This document shows positions 16,552-25,262 of a DNA stretch of 48,642 bases, in pieces (within the stretch, counting starts at the first letter, position 1; the number at the start of each line of letters is the position of its first letter). Source of the DNA: Microbacterium sp. 5K110. Its GTDB lineage: Bacteria > Actinomycetota > Actinomycetes > Actinomycetales > Microbacteriaceae. The position numbers and the translations under genes are program-made. The notes under the pieces were generated by a model. The model made no database searches. It saw nothing but the letters and a program-made list of their open reading frames with translations, and was not told where the DNA came from. The stretch lies in NCBI RefSeq assembly GCF_005774735.1, contig NZ_VBUM01000015.1, positions 1-48,642 of the forward strand, read 5' to 3'.

Positions 16552-16926
16552 GTGAGTCTTTTCCGCACGAAGTCGGTGGAGCAATCCATCGACGATACCG
16601 ATCACGGTCAGGGCTGGGTGGCCACGGTCATCTCCGCCGGTGCCGTGGCAGGTCTGACCCCCGCCGTGATCGTTCTGCGCCGCACGCGCCCCGACCTCGC
16701 GCGCGGCTTCCGCGTCCCGCTGAATCCGGTGCTGCCGATCCTGTCGGCGCTCATCTGCACCTCCCTGATGCTGAACCTCTCGGTCGAGACGTGGCTGCGG
16801 CTTCTCATCTGGCTGGCCCTGGGCTTCGCCGTCTACATCGCCTACTCCCGGCGGCACGCCCGGGTGAGCACGGGAGCGATGCTCGACCCGTCGAAGCCGC
16901 GCGTGGTCGGCCCGCCGGGGGAATGA
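16552..16926 (+). pseudogene. internally deleted APC-family amino-acid permease remnant
   Basis: The 124-residue reading frame starts with the characteristic N terminus of actinobacterial cationic amino-acid permeases ([18 protein letters not shown]). It then jumps to a middle membrane segment (WVATVISAGAVAGLT), and then to the normal C-terminal part (AVIVLRRTRPDLARGFRVPL followed by two membrane segments and YIAYSRRHAR). Full-length relatives have about 480-500 residues, so roughly three quarters is missing. At least two in-frame deletions are implied, while the ribosome-binding site (GAGGAAG) and both ends are kept. It can hardly transport amino acids. A small membrane protein may still be made. 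The segment assignments come from memory of the family. Confidence 0.7.
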
Positions 16927-17051
16927 GCGACGCGCCGGCACTTCACCCCGGGGATGTCGGCATCCACCGCCCTCCGCCCGGGGGCCGTGTCCGAGGCATC
17001 CCCTAGGCTGGTCGCGTTTCGACGACGACGATCACCTCTCCGGGGGGTTTC

Positions 17052-18098
17052 ATGGGGATCGCACGCACGTGGGTCTTTCCGATTCTGCGCACGTTACTGG
17101 TGGCGATCATCGCCGCCGCCCTGATCAAACTGGCGTTCTTTCCGGACAGACCACTCGATGCCGATCCGGCGCAGCCGACGGGGACGGTGTCCGAGCCGCG
17201 CGTGATCGCGACCGCGGGGACCATCACGAACGACGTCGTGATCAAGGCGACCGTGTCGGCGGACCCGGCGGTGCCGTTGCGGTCGACGGCCGCCGGCACG
17301 GTCAACAAGATCTTCGTCACCCAGGGCTCGCCCGTCGCCGAGGGCGATGTCGTCTTCAACGTCAAGGTGCCGATCGAGCGCGACCCCGCCGACAGCGTGG
17401 ATGCCGAGGGTAAGCCCAAGCCCGCGATCTTCCGGTACGAAGACGTCACGGCGCCCGCCGCCGGCACGCTCAGCGCACTGTCGGTCATCGCGGGTCAGGA
17501 GCTGGCGGTCGGAGCGACCGCGGGCAACGTCGCGCCCCCGACGTTCTCGGTGTCGGGAACGCTGGAGCCCGCGCAGCAGTACCGCCTGCTCAACCGCCCC
17601 GGAGACGCCACCGTGACCATTACGGGCGGGCCGGCCGGATTCACGTGCACGAACCTCCGGATCACCACTCCCCTGTCCGGGAGCTCGCCCGACGACGCGA
17701 CCACCGGTCCCGCCGGGTCCGCGGGCTCCGCCGGCACGTCGGGATCGGGGACGACGGCCACGTGCGCGGTGCCGGGCGACGTCACCGTCTTCGCCGGACT
17801 CGCCGCCGAGATGACGATCGCCGGAGGGCGTGCCGAGAACGTGATCGTGGTCCCCACGACGGCGGTGCGCGGTGCGGCGCAGAGCGGCACCGTGTGGGTG
17901 TCGACGGCGGACGGCGCCACCGAGGAGCGGCCGGTCGCCCTCGGCCTCACCGACGGCACGCAGGTGCAGATCACCGAGGGTCTCACCGAGGGCGAGGAGA
18001 TCCTCGAATTCGCTCCCGGGGCGATGGCCGGGTCGCCCGATGGATGCACGACGTATCCCGACGGCTCGATGTTCTGCGAACCGGCCGCGCAGTCGTGA
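17052..18098 (+). CDS. MacA-like periplasmic-adaptor-type subunit of an ABC system
   Basis: A 348-residue membrane-anchored protein with one N-terminal transmembrane segment (LRTLLVAIIAAALIKLAFF, about residues 13-31). It then has biotinyl-lipoyl-like halves (STAAGTVNKIFVTQGSPVAEGDVVFNVKV and TAPAAGTLSALSVIAGQELAVG), a Gly/Ser/Ala-rich insert around residues 210-235, and a C-terminal membrane-fusion-type barrel (VIVVPTTAVRG, EERPVALGLTDGTQVQITEGL). This is the adaptor layout of MacA/HlyD proteins in a Gram-positive setting. A TAGGCT is about 40 nt upstream, and GGGGGG precedes the ATG. Its stop overlaps the ATPase start (GTGA). The transported compound is unknown; peptide or lipid export and cell-envelope stress are possible. 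Confidence 0.85.
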   Translation: MGIARTWVFPILRTLLVAIIAAALIKLAFFPDRPLDADPAQPTGTVSEPRVIATAGTITNDVVIKATVSADPAVPLRSTAAGTVNKIFVTQGSPVAEGDVVFNVKVPIERDPADSVDAEGKPKPAIFRYEDVTAPAAGTLSALSVIAGQELAVGATAGNVAPPTFSVSGTLEPAQQYRLLNRPGDATVTITGGPAGFTCTNLRITTPLSGSSPDDATTGPAGSAGSAGTSGSGTTATCAVPGDVTVFAGLAAEMTIAGGRAENVIVVPTTAVRGAAQSGTVWVSTADGATEERPVALGLTDGTQVQITEGLTEGEEILEFAPGAMAGSPDGCTTYPDGSMFCEPAAQS

Positions 18099-18892
18099 GT
18101 CTGCTCGAGCTGCGCGATGTCACTCGCACGGTCATCCCTCCCGATCAGCCCGCGCTGACGATCCTGTCGGGTGTCGACATCGTGATCGAACCGCGCGATC
18201 ACGTCTCGATCGTCGGGCGTTCCGGCTCGGGCAAGTCCACCCTCCTGAATCTCCTGGGACTGCTCGATCTGCCCACGAGCGGCGAGATCACCTTCGACGG
18301 CGATCCCGTGCGCGGACTGTCAGCGGCACGACGCGATCGCCTGCGCGGGGCGGCGATCGGCTTCGTGTTCCAGCAGTTCAACCTGCTGCAGGGCCGCACG
18401 GCTCTCGAGAACGTCACCATGCCGCTGCTGTACTCCAGCGGGACGACCTTCTGGCGCCGCACGAGGATCGCGGCCGAAATGCTCGATCTCGTCGGGCTCG
18501 GGCACCGGCTGCACAGCATGCCCGACCGGCTCTCCGGCGGCGAACAGCAGCGGGTCGCGATCGCCCGCTCACTCGTGCGCGGACCGCGACTGATCCTCGC
18601 GGACGAGCCGACCGGGGCCCTCGACCTCGACACCGGACAGAGCGTGATGGAGCTCATCGACGAGGTCGCCGAGCGCACCGGTGCCGCGCAGGTGATCATC
18701 ACGCACGACCCGATGATCGCCCGCCGCGCCCGCCGGCATTTCCGTCTGGATCGCGGCATCCTGACCCCGGTCGACGATCCGACGTTCGAACCGCGCACTC
18801 GTCGCGAGGTGCGCGAGATGGCACCGGGCTCCGATGCGGACGGCGCGTGGGCTGCTCTCGATCCGGCCACCGCCGTCGAGGAGACGCGCTGA
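18095..18892 (+). CDS. MacB-type ABC transporter ATP-binding protein
   Basis: A 265-residue ABC ATPase of the LolD/MacB/FtsE group. Walker A GRSGSGKST (about residues 45-53), Q-loop FVFQQFNLL, signature LSGGEQQRVAIARSL, Walker B RLILADEPTGALD and the switch His in IITHDP are all intact. GTG at 18095 overlaps the adaptor stop by 4 nt, and its own stop overlaps the permease ATG by one base. The C-terminal extension of about 45 residues after the ABC core is Arg/Glu-rich and lacks a recognised domain. Confidence 0.93.
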   Translation: MSLLELRDVTRTVIPPDQPALTILSGVDIVIEPRDHVSIVGRSGSGKSTLLNLLGLLDLPTSGEITFDGDPVRGLSAARRDRLRGAAIGFVFQQFNLLQGRTALENVTMPLLYSSGTTFWRRTRIAAEMLDLVGLGHRLHSMPDRLSGGEQQRVAIARSLVRGPRLILADEPTGALDLDTGQSVMELIDEVAERTGAAQVIITHDPMIARRARRHFRLDRGILTPVDDPTFEPRTRREVREMAPGSDADGAWAALDPATAVEETR

Positions 18893-20178
18893 TGCGCGCG
18901 CTGTCGAGCCTCGTGGGCTCGCTGGTCGAAGCGTGGCAAGAAGTGCGGGTCCACCGCACGCGGGTACTGCTGTCCCTCATCGGCGTGGCGGTCGCCGTCT
19001 GTTCGCTCACGACCGTCGTCGCCCTGGGTGCGATCGTGCAGCAGGCGAATCAAGAGATGAGCGAGCGCTCCAGCGGTCGTCCCGCGAGCCTCAGCGTCTC
19101 GGCGTTCGGCACCGACGGCGAGATCGACCCGGCACGGATGGATACCGCGTGGGCCGAGGTCGTGAAGCGCTACGGCATCTCGTACGCCACGCGTGCCCAG
19201 CAGACGACGCAGCTGGTGCCCTTCGCCAGTGGGACGGTCCAGGTCGGCACGCGGGCGGTGGACCAGCCGTACGGCGAGATGCACCGCGTGCGGATGCTCG
19301 AGGGCGAGTGGTTCACCGCGGCGGATGCCGAGCAGCTCGCGCCGCGGCTCATCGTCAACGAGGTGTTCTGGGACCGCATGGGGCGGCCGGCGCTGTCGAC
19401 CCATCCGGTCGTGGCACTGGGCGGGCAGGCCGTGCCCGGTGCCGCCTCGGGGATCGCCCCCGGCGGCACCCGGGCGGTCGTCGTGGGCGTCACCCCGTCC
19501 TCGACGTGGGAGACCGAGCCGTCGATGTTCATGCTCGCCGCGCAGGCTCAGGCCGTTCAGGATGCCGCGATCGGCCGGAGCGGCACCGCCGCCGCGGCCG
19601 ACTCCTCCTACGGCGGTGCGCCGCAGTCCCAGTACGAGATGTGGGTTCCGCCCGAGCTGGCCGAGCAGCTGACGACCCTCGTCACGCGCGACCTCACCGC
19701 CGCGCTCGGCGACGGAGCGCAAGTGAACGTCAACCGGCAGGACTGGGCGGCGTGGGGCGACGATCCGTTCCTGGTGACGAAGATGGTGGTGATCGGGATC
19801 GCCGTGCTCGTGCTGATGCTCGGTGCCCTGGGCCTGGTCAACATCGCCCTGGTCACGGTGAAGCAGCGGGTCCGCGAGATCGGCATCCGACGCAGCTTCG
19901 GAGCGACGGCGAGCCGGGTGTTCTTCGCCGTGATGATGGAGAGCGTCGTCGCGACGGTCGTCGCGGGCGCCGCCGGGGTGATGGCATCCATCCTCATCGT
20001 CCAGTCGCCGTGGCTGCGCGAGCTCATCGGCCAGGGCATGGTGAGCGACTTCCCCCCGTTCCCCGTCGATGCCGCCCTCACCGGCCTTGCCGCGGCCACG
20101 GCCGTCGGCGCGCTCGCGGGACTCCTGCCGGCGCTGGTCGCGGTGCGGGTGAAGGTGATCGACGCGATCCGGTACTGA
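18892..20178 (+). CDS. MacB/FtsX-type ABC transporter permease
   Basis: A 428-residue four-helix permease. The first transmembrane segment (LLSLIGVAVAVCSLTTVVAL, about residues 25-44) is followed by a large extracellular MacB-PCD-like domain of about 250 residues. Three C-terminal membrane segments follow, with the FtsX-type VKQRVREIGIRRSFGATASRVF cytoplasmic loop between the second and third. It completes the adaptor-ATPase-permease set and likely works by mechanotransmission, moving substrate from the outer membrane leaflet. The start is fixed by the TGATG overlap with the ATPase gene. No two-component system sits beside it, so no inducer can be suggested. Confidence 0.9.
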   Translation: MRALSSLVGSLVEAWQEVRVHRTRVLLSLIGVAVAVCSLTTVVALGAIVQQANQEMSERSSGRPASLSVSAFGTDGEIDPARMDTAWAEVVKRYGISYATRAQQTTQLVPFASGTVQVGTRAVDQPYGEMHRVRMLEGEWFTAADAEQLAPRLIVNEVFWDRMGRPALSTHPVVALGGQAVPGAASGIAPGGTRAVVVGVTPSSTWETEPSMFMLAAQAQAVQDAAIGRSGTAAAADSSYGGAPQSQYEMWVPPELAEQLTTLVTRDLTAALGDGAQVNVNRQDWAAWGDDPFLVTKMVVIGIAVLVLMLGALGLVNIALVTVKQRVREIGIRRSFGATASRVFFAVMMESVVATVVAGAAGVMASILIVQSPWLRELIGQGMVSDFPPFPVDAALTGLAAATAVGALAGLLPALVAVRVKVIDAIRY

Positions 20179-20268
20179 GGGCGGACCGTCCGGCCGGAAC
20201 CGGAGGCCGGCGACGTGGGCGACCGCAGTCGGCACAGCGGCGTCGGCCGACGCGCGGATCGCGCCACC

Positions 20269-20300
20269 GCTCAGACGAAGGCGGTGCTCAGACGAAGGCG
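20269..20300. repeat. 15-bp direct repeat at the 3' end of the ROK gene
   Basis: GCTCAGACGAAGGCG occurs at 20269-20283 and again at 20286-20300, separated by GT. The right copy includes the stop codon and the last codons of the ROK-family gene; the left copy lies just beyond it and would encode the same end. It looks like a small tandem duplication. Confidence 0.85.
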
Positions 20301-21613
20301 TCGGCGGCGCGCTGGATCTCCGTCGCCCGCCCGAAGGGCGTCCCGCCCTCGACCCAGCGCAACAGTGCAGAGGATGAGAAGAGGTTCTCGGCCGCCATCA
20401 GCGCGGCACCGATCACGCCCTCCTGATGATCCAGTGAGGCGGAGCGGATCTCGAGGCTCCGCAGGACCGGCTCGGTGCACCGTTCGGCCACGATCGCACG
20501 CACGCGATCCACGAGCACATCACCGGCCCGCAAGACCCCGCCGCCGAGCACGACGATGCCCGGGTTCGTGAAGTTGACGAGGTTGGCCACCACGTCCGCC
20601 ACGTGGTCTGCGCTGCGTGTGGTCAGCGCGGTGGCCACCGGATCCCCGGCCGTGACGGCCTCGCCGATGTCACCGAGCACGAGGTGTCCCCGCCGCGCAT
20701 AGCGCTCCGCGAGGAAGGGGCTCTCGGCCCGACGCTCAGCGGCATCCAGAAGGAGCGCCCACCCTCCCGCGACGGCCTCGAGGCATCCCGTCCTGCCGCA
20801 TCGGCAGGCGCGGGAGCGATCGCTCACGTGGATGTGGCCGATGTCGCCCGCCGCGCCCGTCTGACCGTGTATCAGGCGGCCGTGCGCGATCTGCCCCGCG
20901 CCGATGCCGGTACCGACCTTGATGAACAGCAGGTCACGCCCGCGAACGTCGTCGCCGCGGGTCCACTCGCCCAATGCCATGAGGTTGACGTCGTTGTCGA
21001 CCCAGACGGGGGCGTCGAAGTGTTCGCGGAGCCAGTGGCGCGGCGCGAATCCGTCCCACCCCGGCATGATCGGCGGCAACGTCACGGTTCCCGTGGCGAA
21101 CTCGACCGGCCCGGGGAGCCCCAGCGCAATACCCCACGGACGCGTCACGCGGTGGCGACGGAGGAGGGCGTCGATGTGCGCGCGAACGCGATCCAACGTG
21201 GCGTGGGGACCGGCGTCGATCGCCCAGTCCTCGTGGGAGCTGTCCAGCAACCGTCCGTTCAGATCAGCGAGACCGACGGTGAACTCGGACGCACCCAGCA
21301 GCGCCGCGGCCACGACACCGGACCGGGCGCGGAAACGCACGATCCGCGCCTGCCGTCCCCCTCCAGAGGGAGCGAGCTCCCCCTCTTCGAGAAGACCGAG
21401 GTCGATCGCCTGGTCGACGCGCTGGGTGACGATCTTGCGGCTGAGACCCGTGGCATCCAGGAGTTCGGGTCGCGTCCGCGCTGTGCCCTCACGGATCGCA
21501 CTGACCACGCTCACCAGGGGCGCGACGGCGATCTCGGGGCCCCCTGGCGGGCGCTGGCGCGGCAGACCCGGGCCACCCGCCCCGGTCGCGGAGAACGGCA
21601 CCGTGATGCTCAC
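20288..21613 (-). CDS. ROK family transcriptional regulator
   Basis: A 441-residue NagC/XylR-type regulator. The N-terminal winged helix-turn-helix is at about residues 38-80 (RTRPELLDATGLSRKIVTQR). The ROK domain follows, with a sugar-kinase-like phosphate/sugar site (GLPGPVEFATGTV, WVDNDVNLMALGEW), the GTGIGAGQI motif and the zinc site GHIHVSDRSRACRCGRTGCLEA. It lies 46 nt after the GPH symporter gene on the same strand, so the two are likely co-transcribed and divergent from the C-glycoside operon. It probably senses a sugar or glycoside and controls both sides; ROK proteins can also be glucokinases, but the winged helix argues for a regulator. Confidence 0.88.
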   Translation of the reverse strand: MSITVPFSATGAGGPGLPRQRPPGGPEIAVAPLVSVVSAIREGTARTRPELLDATGLSRKIVTQRVDQAIDLGLLEEGELAPSGGGRQARIVRFRARSGVVAAALLGASEFTVGLADLNGRLLDSSHEDWAIDAGPHATLDRVRAHIDALLRRHRVTRPWGIALGLPGPVEFATGTVTLPPIMPGWDGFAPRHWLREHFDAPVWVDNDVNLMALGEWTRGDDVRGRDLLFIKVGTGIGAGQIAHGRLIHGQTGAAGDIGHIHVSDRSRACRCGRTGCLEAVAGGWALLLDAAERRAESPFLAERYARRGHLVLGDIGEAVTAGDPVATALTTRSADHVADVVANLVNFTNPGIVVLGGGVLRAGDVLVDRVRAIVAERCTEPVLRSLEIRSASLDHQEGVIGAALMAAENLFSSSALLRWVEGGTPFGRATEIQRAADAFV

Positions 21614-21659
21614 TCGGGCGCTCCCTCGACTCGGTGACGGGTGGCCATGATCTCACGAC

Positions 21660-23105
21660 TCAGCGTGCGGAGGTCTCTTCCCGGCGGAGGCGGATGTCCT
21701 CCTTGATCTGGGGCAGTCGCTTCTCGAGGCCGTACGTCGCGATGGCGATGACCTGCAGGGCCGCGATGACGGCGGGCAGCAGCAAGTAGATCCACATGAT
21801 GCCGTTGACGACCTCGGGGGTGGGGTTCGCCGGGTCGTACGCGATAGCGGCGAGACCCCACGCGAGGGCCGCACCGCCGAGCGCGGCGCCGATCTTGGTG
21901 CTCATGCTGTACCCGGCGAAGAGCAGGCCTTCGTCGCGACGGCCACTGCGCCACTCCTGCTGTTCCACCGTGTCGGCCGTCAACGCGGGCGCGGCGACGA
22001 AACCGAAGCCGCCGAAGACGTTCAGAACGAAGAACACGATCGAGAACACCCAGACGTTGTCCTGCACGAAGAACAGCACGGTCGTCATGGCGATCGCGAT
22101 GAGCAGACCCACGAGGATGCCACGCCGCTGACCGAGCAGACGGAGGAAGGGTGCCGTCAGCAACGAGCCCACGACGGCCGACAGCGAGAAGGCGAGGAGG
22201 ATGATGGGGATCGCCCCGGGGTTCCCCAACACGTAGATGGCGTAGTAGATCGTGCCGCCGGTGATGACACCCAGACGGGTGAACGCCAGGACCGAGAACA
22301 CGAAGACCGAGATCCACGGGCCGTTGCCCGCGAGCGCCTTGAGGGAGCGGCCGAGGTTGCCTCGGGCCCGAAGAACGGGCGTGAGCGGTACCCGCTCTTT
22401 CACCGAGGCCACGACGACCCAGAACAGCAGCATTCCGACGATCGCGTAGAGACCCACCGTGATCCCGAAGCCCACGGGCGATGTGGGCGAGCCGCCGAAC
22501 GCGATGATCAGGGGCTGCGTGAAGCTGGACACGATGATGATCCCGATGCCCACGCCGAACGAACGCCATCCGGCGAGCTTCATGCGCGCGCCGGAGTCGC
22601 GTGTGGTCATGGCCATCAGCGCCCCGTAGGGCACATTCACCACCGAGTAGGCGAGTCCGACCAGCAGGAAGGTCACGGCAGCCCACGCGATGGTGGGCAC
22701 ATCGTCGCCCCCGCCCGGGGTGAGGAACGTGAGGAATGTCAGCGCCGCCAGTGCCGGGGCGCCGAAGATCAGGTAGGGACGCGCCCGACCCCAGCGGGTC
22801 GTGGTGCGGTCGAGCAGGATGCCGACCATCGGATCGAAGAACGCGTCCAGCACTCGGGCGACCAAGAGGATGACACCGGCGATGCCGGCGCTGATCAGGG
22901 CGACGTCCGTATAGAAGAAGAGCAGGTAGCTGGAGATCGTGGTCCAGGTGAGGTTGGACGCGATGTCGCCCAACGCGAACGCGGCCTTCTCACGCGTGCG
23001 CACGGCCCGCGGGTTGTCGGGATCGCTCCGGTCCGTCACGGATCGGGGAATGCTCGTGCGCACAGCGGCGGTCGAAGCCAGCGTGGGGCCTTGCCTATCA
23101 CTCAT
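21660..23105 (-). CDS. GPH-family (MFS) sugar/glycoside:cation symporter
   Basis: A 481-residue membrane protein of the glycoside-pentoside-hexuronide symporter family. About twelve hydrophobic segments are visible, beginning near residue 42 (AFALGDIASNLTWTTISSYLLFFYTD). The family hallmarks RVLDAFFDPMVGILLDRTTTRWGRARPYLIFG and PYGALMAMTTRDSGARMKLAGWRS are present. The N-terminal tail of about 40 residues is long and polar. AAGGA precedes the ATG. It is divergent from the CarA-like gene across 187 nt, so the most likely cargo is the C-glycoside or sugar processed by that operon. This is an inference from position. Confidence 0.9.
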   Translation of the reverse strand: MSDRQGPTLASTAAVRTSIPRSVTDRSDPDNPRAVRTREKAAFALGDIASNLTWTTISSYLLFFYTDVALISAGIAGVILLVARVLDAFFDPMVGILLDRTTTRWGRARPYLIFGAPALAALTFLTFLTPGGGDDVPTIAWAAVTFLLVGLAYSVVNVPYGALMAMTTRDSGARMKLAGWRSFGVGIGIIIVSSFTQPLIIAFGGSPTSPVGFGITVGLYAIVGMLLFWVVVASVKERVPLTPVLRARGNLGRSLKALAGNGPWISVFVFSVLAFTRLGVITGGTIYYAIYVLGNPGAIPIILLAFSLSAVVGSLLTAPFLRLLGQRRGILVGLLIAIAMTTVLFFVQDNVWVFSIVFFVLNVFGGFGFVAAPALTADTVEQQEWRSGRRDEGLLFAGYSMSTKIGAALGGAALAWGLAAIAYDPANPTPEVVNGIMWIYLLLPAVIAALQVIAIATYGLEKRLPQIKEDIRLRREETSAR

Positions 23106-23147
23106 CGTCGAGTCCTTCGGTCAAATGGTCATCGTAGACGTGAGCAT

Positions 23148-23170
23148 CTTGTGATCCCTAGGAACATAAG
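23148..23170. promoter_or_regulatory. imperfect palindrome, candidate operator of the C-glycoside locus
   Basis: CTTGTGATCC and GGAACATAAG form 10-nt arms with 8 matches around CTA. It is the best symmetric element in the 187 nt between the divergent symporter and CarA-like genes and lies 43 nt from the symporter start. The ROK regulator is the obvious candidate to bind it, but this is not shown. Confidence 0.4.
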
Positions 23171-23292
23171 TCAACGCTCTCTGAGCTGATGGTGCGCATT
23201 AGCGACGCCTATGCGGGAATTTCCACCCCGAACGTTACTTTTGTACTTGCCGCGCTTAAGTGGCCGTCACGTCTCGAACCCATGGAGGTTTC

Positions 23293-24849
23293 ATGTCGTC
23301 CCTCTCGGATGCCGCGCCCGAGCGCCGTCTCCCCGATTCCGCGGATGTCGTCATCGTCGGCAGCGGCCCCGCGGGTGCCGCGTACGCGCGGATCCTCAGC
23401 GAGACCTCCCCGGCCGCCCGGATCGTCATGATCGAGGTCGGTCCGATCGTCAGCGACCCTCCCGGATCCCATGTGAAGAACATCGCCGACAACGCCGAAC
23501 GGGCCCGCGCACAGCGGGCCTCGGAGGGCCCGCGACCCCAGGACGACGCGGCGTCCACGAACACGATGGACGGCTACGCCAGCGACGCCGCGCGGCTCTG
23601 GCGACCGGGCACGTACCTCCTGGCATCCGGATACCGACAGCCGGGCGAGGACGGTCTGCCCGCCGCGGCCTTCTCGAGCAACGTCGGTGGCATGGCGGCG
23701 CACTGGACCGGCGCGTGCCCGCGCCCCGGGCAGAGCGAGCGCATCGACTTCCTCGCCGATCTCGACGAGCTGCTGGATGAGGGCGAGCGGCTGCTCGGTG
23801 TCAGCGCGACCGCGCTCGCCGGCGCTCCGCTCGCCGACGAGGTGCAGGCGCGCCTCGCCCGCGGTTTCGACGCCGATCGTCCCTCCGACCGTCACGTGCA
23901 GCCGATGCCGCTGGCGGTCCACCGCACCGCCGAGGGAAACCTGGTGTGGTCGGGCGCGGATGTCGTCTTCGGCGAAGAGACCCGGGCGAACCCCCTCTTC
24001 ACCCTCGTTCCAGAGGCTCTCGGCCGACGGGTGATCGTCGAGGACGGCGTCGTCCGCGGTATCGACGTCGAGGACCGCCGCTCCGGCGAGATCCACCGCC
24101 TCTCCTCCCCCGTGGTGGTGGTCGCGGCCGACAGCCTGCGGACGCCTCAGCTCCTCTTCGCCTCGGGAGTCACTCCTCCCGCGCTGGGGCGGTATCTCAA
24201 CGACCAGCCGCAGATCGTGCACGCCGTGCGCCTGCGGGATGTCGAGGACGCCCCCACCGGATCGGCCGCGAACAGCGCCATCACCGCCCAGAGCGGAGTG
24301 TCGTGGGTACCGTTCACCGACGACTACCCCTACCACGGTCAGGTGATGCAGCTGGACGCCTCACCCGTTCCGCTGGAGGGCGATGTCATTCCCGGCTCGA
24401 TCGTCGGATTGGGGTGGTTCTGCGCCAAGGACCTGCAAGAGAGCGATCGCGTCGAGTTCTCCCCCGACGATGTCGACGAGTACGGCATGCCCGCGATGCG
24501 CATCCACTACACGCTCACCGAGCGTGATCACCGCACTCTCGCCGACGCCGCCGAGGCGATCATCGCCGCGGGCGAGCTCTTGGGCGACCCCGTCGGAGGC
24601 GACCCGATCACGTTCCCCCCGGGCGCGTCACTGCACTACCAGGGCACGGTCCGGATGGGCGCGGTCGACGACGGGACGAGCGTGTGCGACCCCCACGGCG
24701 AAGTGTGGGGAACCCGGGGGCTCTTCGTCGCCGGCAACGGCGTCATCCCCACCGCGACCGCCTGCAACCCCACGCTCACCGGGGTCGCGCTGGCCGTCGC
24801 CGGCGCACGGCGCGTCGCGCGCACCCTCGACGCGCTCACCTCGAAGTAA
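23293..24849 (+). CDS. GMC-type FAD oxidoreductase, pyranose-oxidase/CarA-like C-glycoside 3-oxidase
   Basis: A 518-residue flavoprotein of the GMC family, pyranose 2-oxidase branch. It has the FAD motif VVIVGSGPAGAAYARIL (GSGPAG at 23-28) and MAAHWT with His137, which aligns by motif with the His that binds FAD covalently in fungal pyranose oxidase. The catalytic pair is His448 (SLHYQGTVRMG) and Asn492 (CNPTLTGVA). CarA of Microbacterium, which oxidises the glucose of aryl C-glycosides such as carminic acid at C3, is of this type. The start at 23293 has GGAGG 4 nt upstream; an in-frame ATG at 23260 lacks this. It opens an operon with C-deglycosylase-like subunits, which supports the C-glycoside role over plain pyranose oxidation. 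Confidence 0.82.
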   Translation: MSSLSDAAPERRLPDSADVVIVGSGPAGAAYARILSETSPAARIVMIEVGPIVSDPPGSHVKNIADNAERARAQRASEGPRPQDDAASTNTMDGYASDAARLWRPGTYLLASGYRQPGEDGLPAAAFSSNVGGMAAHWTGACPRPGQSERIDFLADLDELLDEGERLLGVSATALAGAPLADEVQARLARGFDADRPSDRHVQPMPLAVHRTAEGNLVWSGADVVFGEETRANPLFTLVPEALGRRVIVEDGVVRGIDVEDRRSGEIHRLSSPVVVVAADSLRTPQLLFASGVTPPALGRYLNDQPQIVHAVRLRDVEDAPTGSAANSAITAQSGVSWVPFTDDYPYHGQVMQLDASPVPLEGDVIPGSIVGLGWFCAKDLQESDRVEFSPDDVDEYGMPAMRIHYTLTERDHRTLADAAEAIIAAGELLGDPVGGDPITFPPGASLHYQGTVRMGAVDDGTSVCDPHGEVWGTRGLFVAGNGVIPTATACNPTLTGVALAVAGARRVARTLDALTSK

Positions 24850-24860
24850 AGGACCCGACC

Positions 24861-25262
24861 ATGCTCGAAAGAGATCTCATCCAATCCATCGGCGTGCGCA
24901 ACGTCACCGAGAACGGCGTCACGACCGGCTTCCAGTTCCGGCTCCGGATGCCGAACTACCGCGGCGTCTGGGGCAGCCTCATCGACGGAGTCGACGTGAG
25001 CGTCGACAGCCTCTCGTGGGACCGCGAGGTGCCGCGATGGACCCTGCAGGGCCGAGACTTCACCATCGCCGAGCTGCGGATGTCGACCGATGTCCGCTGG
25101 CAGCTCGACGAGGCGGCGATCATCACCGTCCCTCATTCCGGAGGTCTCGCCGTCGGCGTGCACACCCTCGCCGTGGACATCGCGCTCCACGCCCCCTACA
25201 TCCCGGCAGAGTTCCAGCCCTCGCTCTTCCACGCAGAACGAAAGGTCACGGTCGTCTCATGA
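24861..25262 (+). CDS. C-glycoside deglycosidase beta-subunit-like protein (CarC/DfgB type)
   Basis: A 133-residue, mostly beta-strand protein without cysteine motifs or signal peptide. Its start (MLERDLIQSIGVRNVTENGVTTGF), the FRLRMPNYRGVWGSLIDGVDVSVD stretch and the HAPYIPAEF segment resemble the small subunit of two-subunit C-deglycosylation enzymes. That subunit pairs with a TIM-barrel alpha subunit and carries no metal itself. AAAGGA lies 8 nt upstream. It is 11 nt after the oxidase gene and overlaps the alpha-subunit gene by 4 nt (ATGA), as expected for a stoichiometric complex. Assigned from recalled family features and context. Confidence 0.75.
   Translation: MLERDLIQSIGVRNVTENGVTTGFQFRLRMPNYRGVWGSLIDGVDVSVDSLSWDREVPRWTLQGRDFTIAELRMSTDVRWQLDEAAIITVPHSGGLAVGVHTLAVDIALHAPYIPAEFQPSLFHAERKVTVVS

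Noticed and set aside
18199..20235. 678-codon minus-strand frame opposite the MacB-like genes
   Set aside because: His/Arg/Asp-rich with no domain, and antisense to a complete ATPase and permease.
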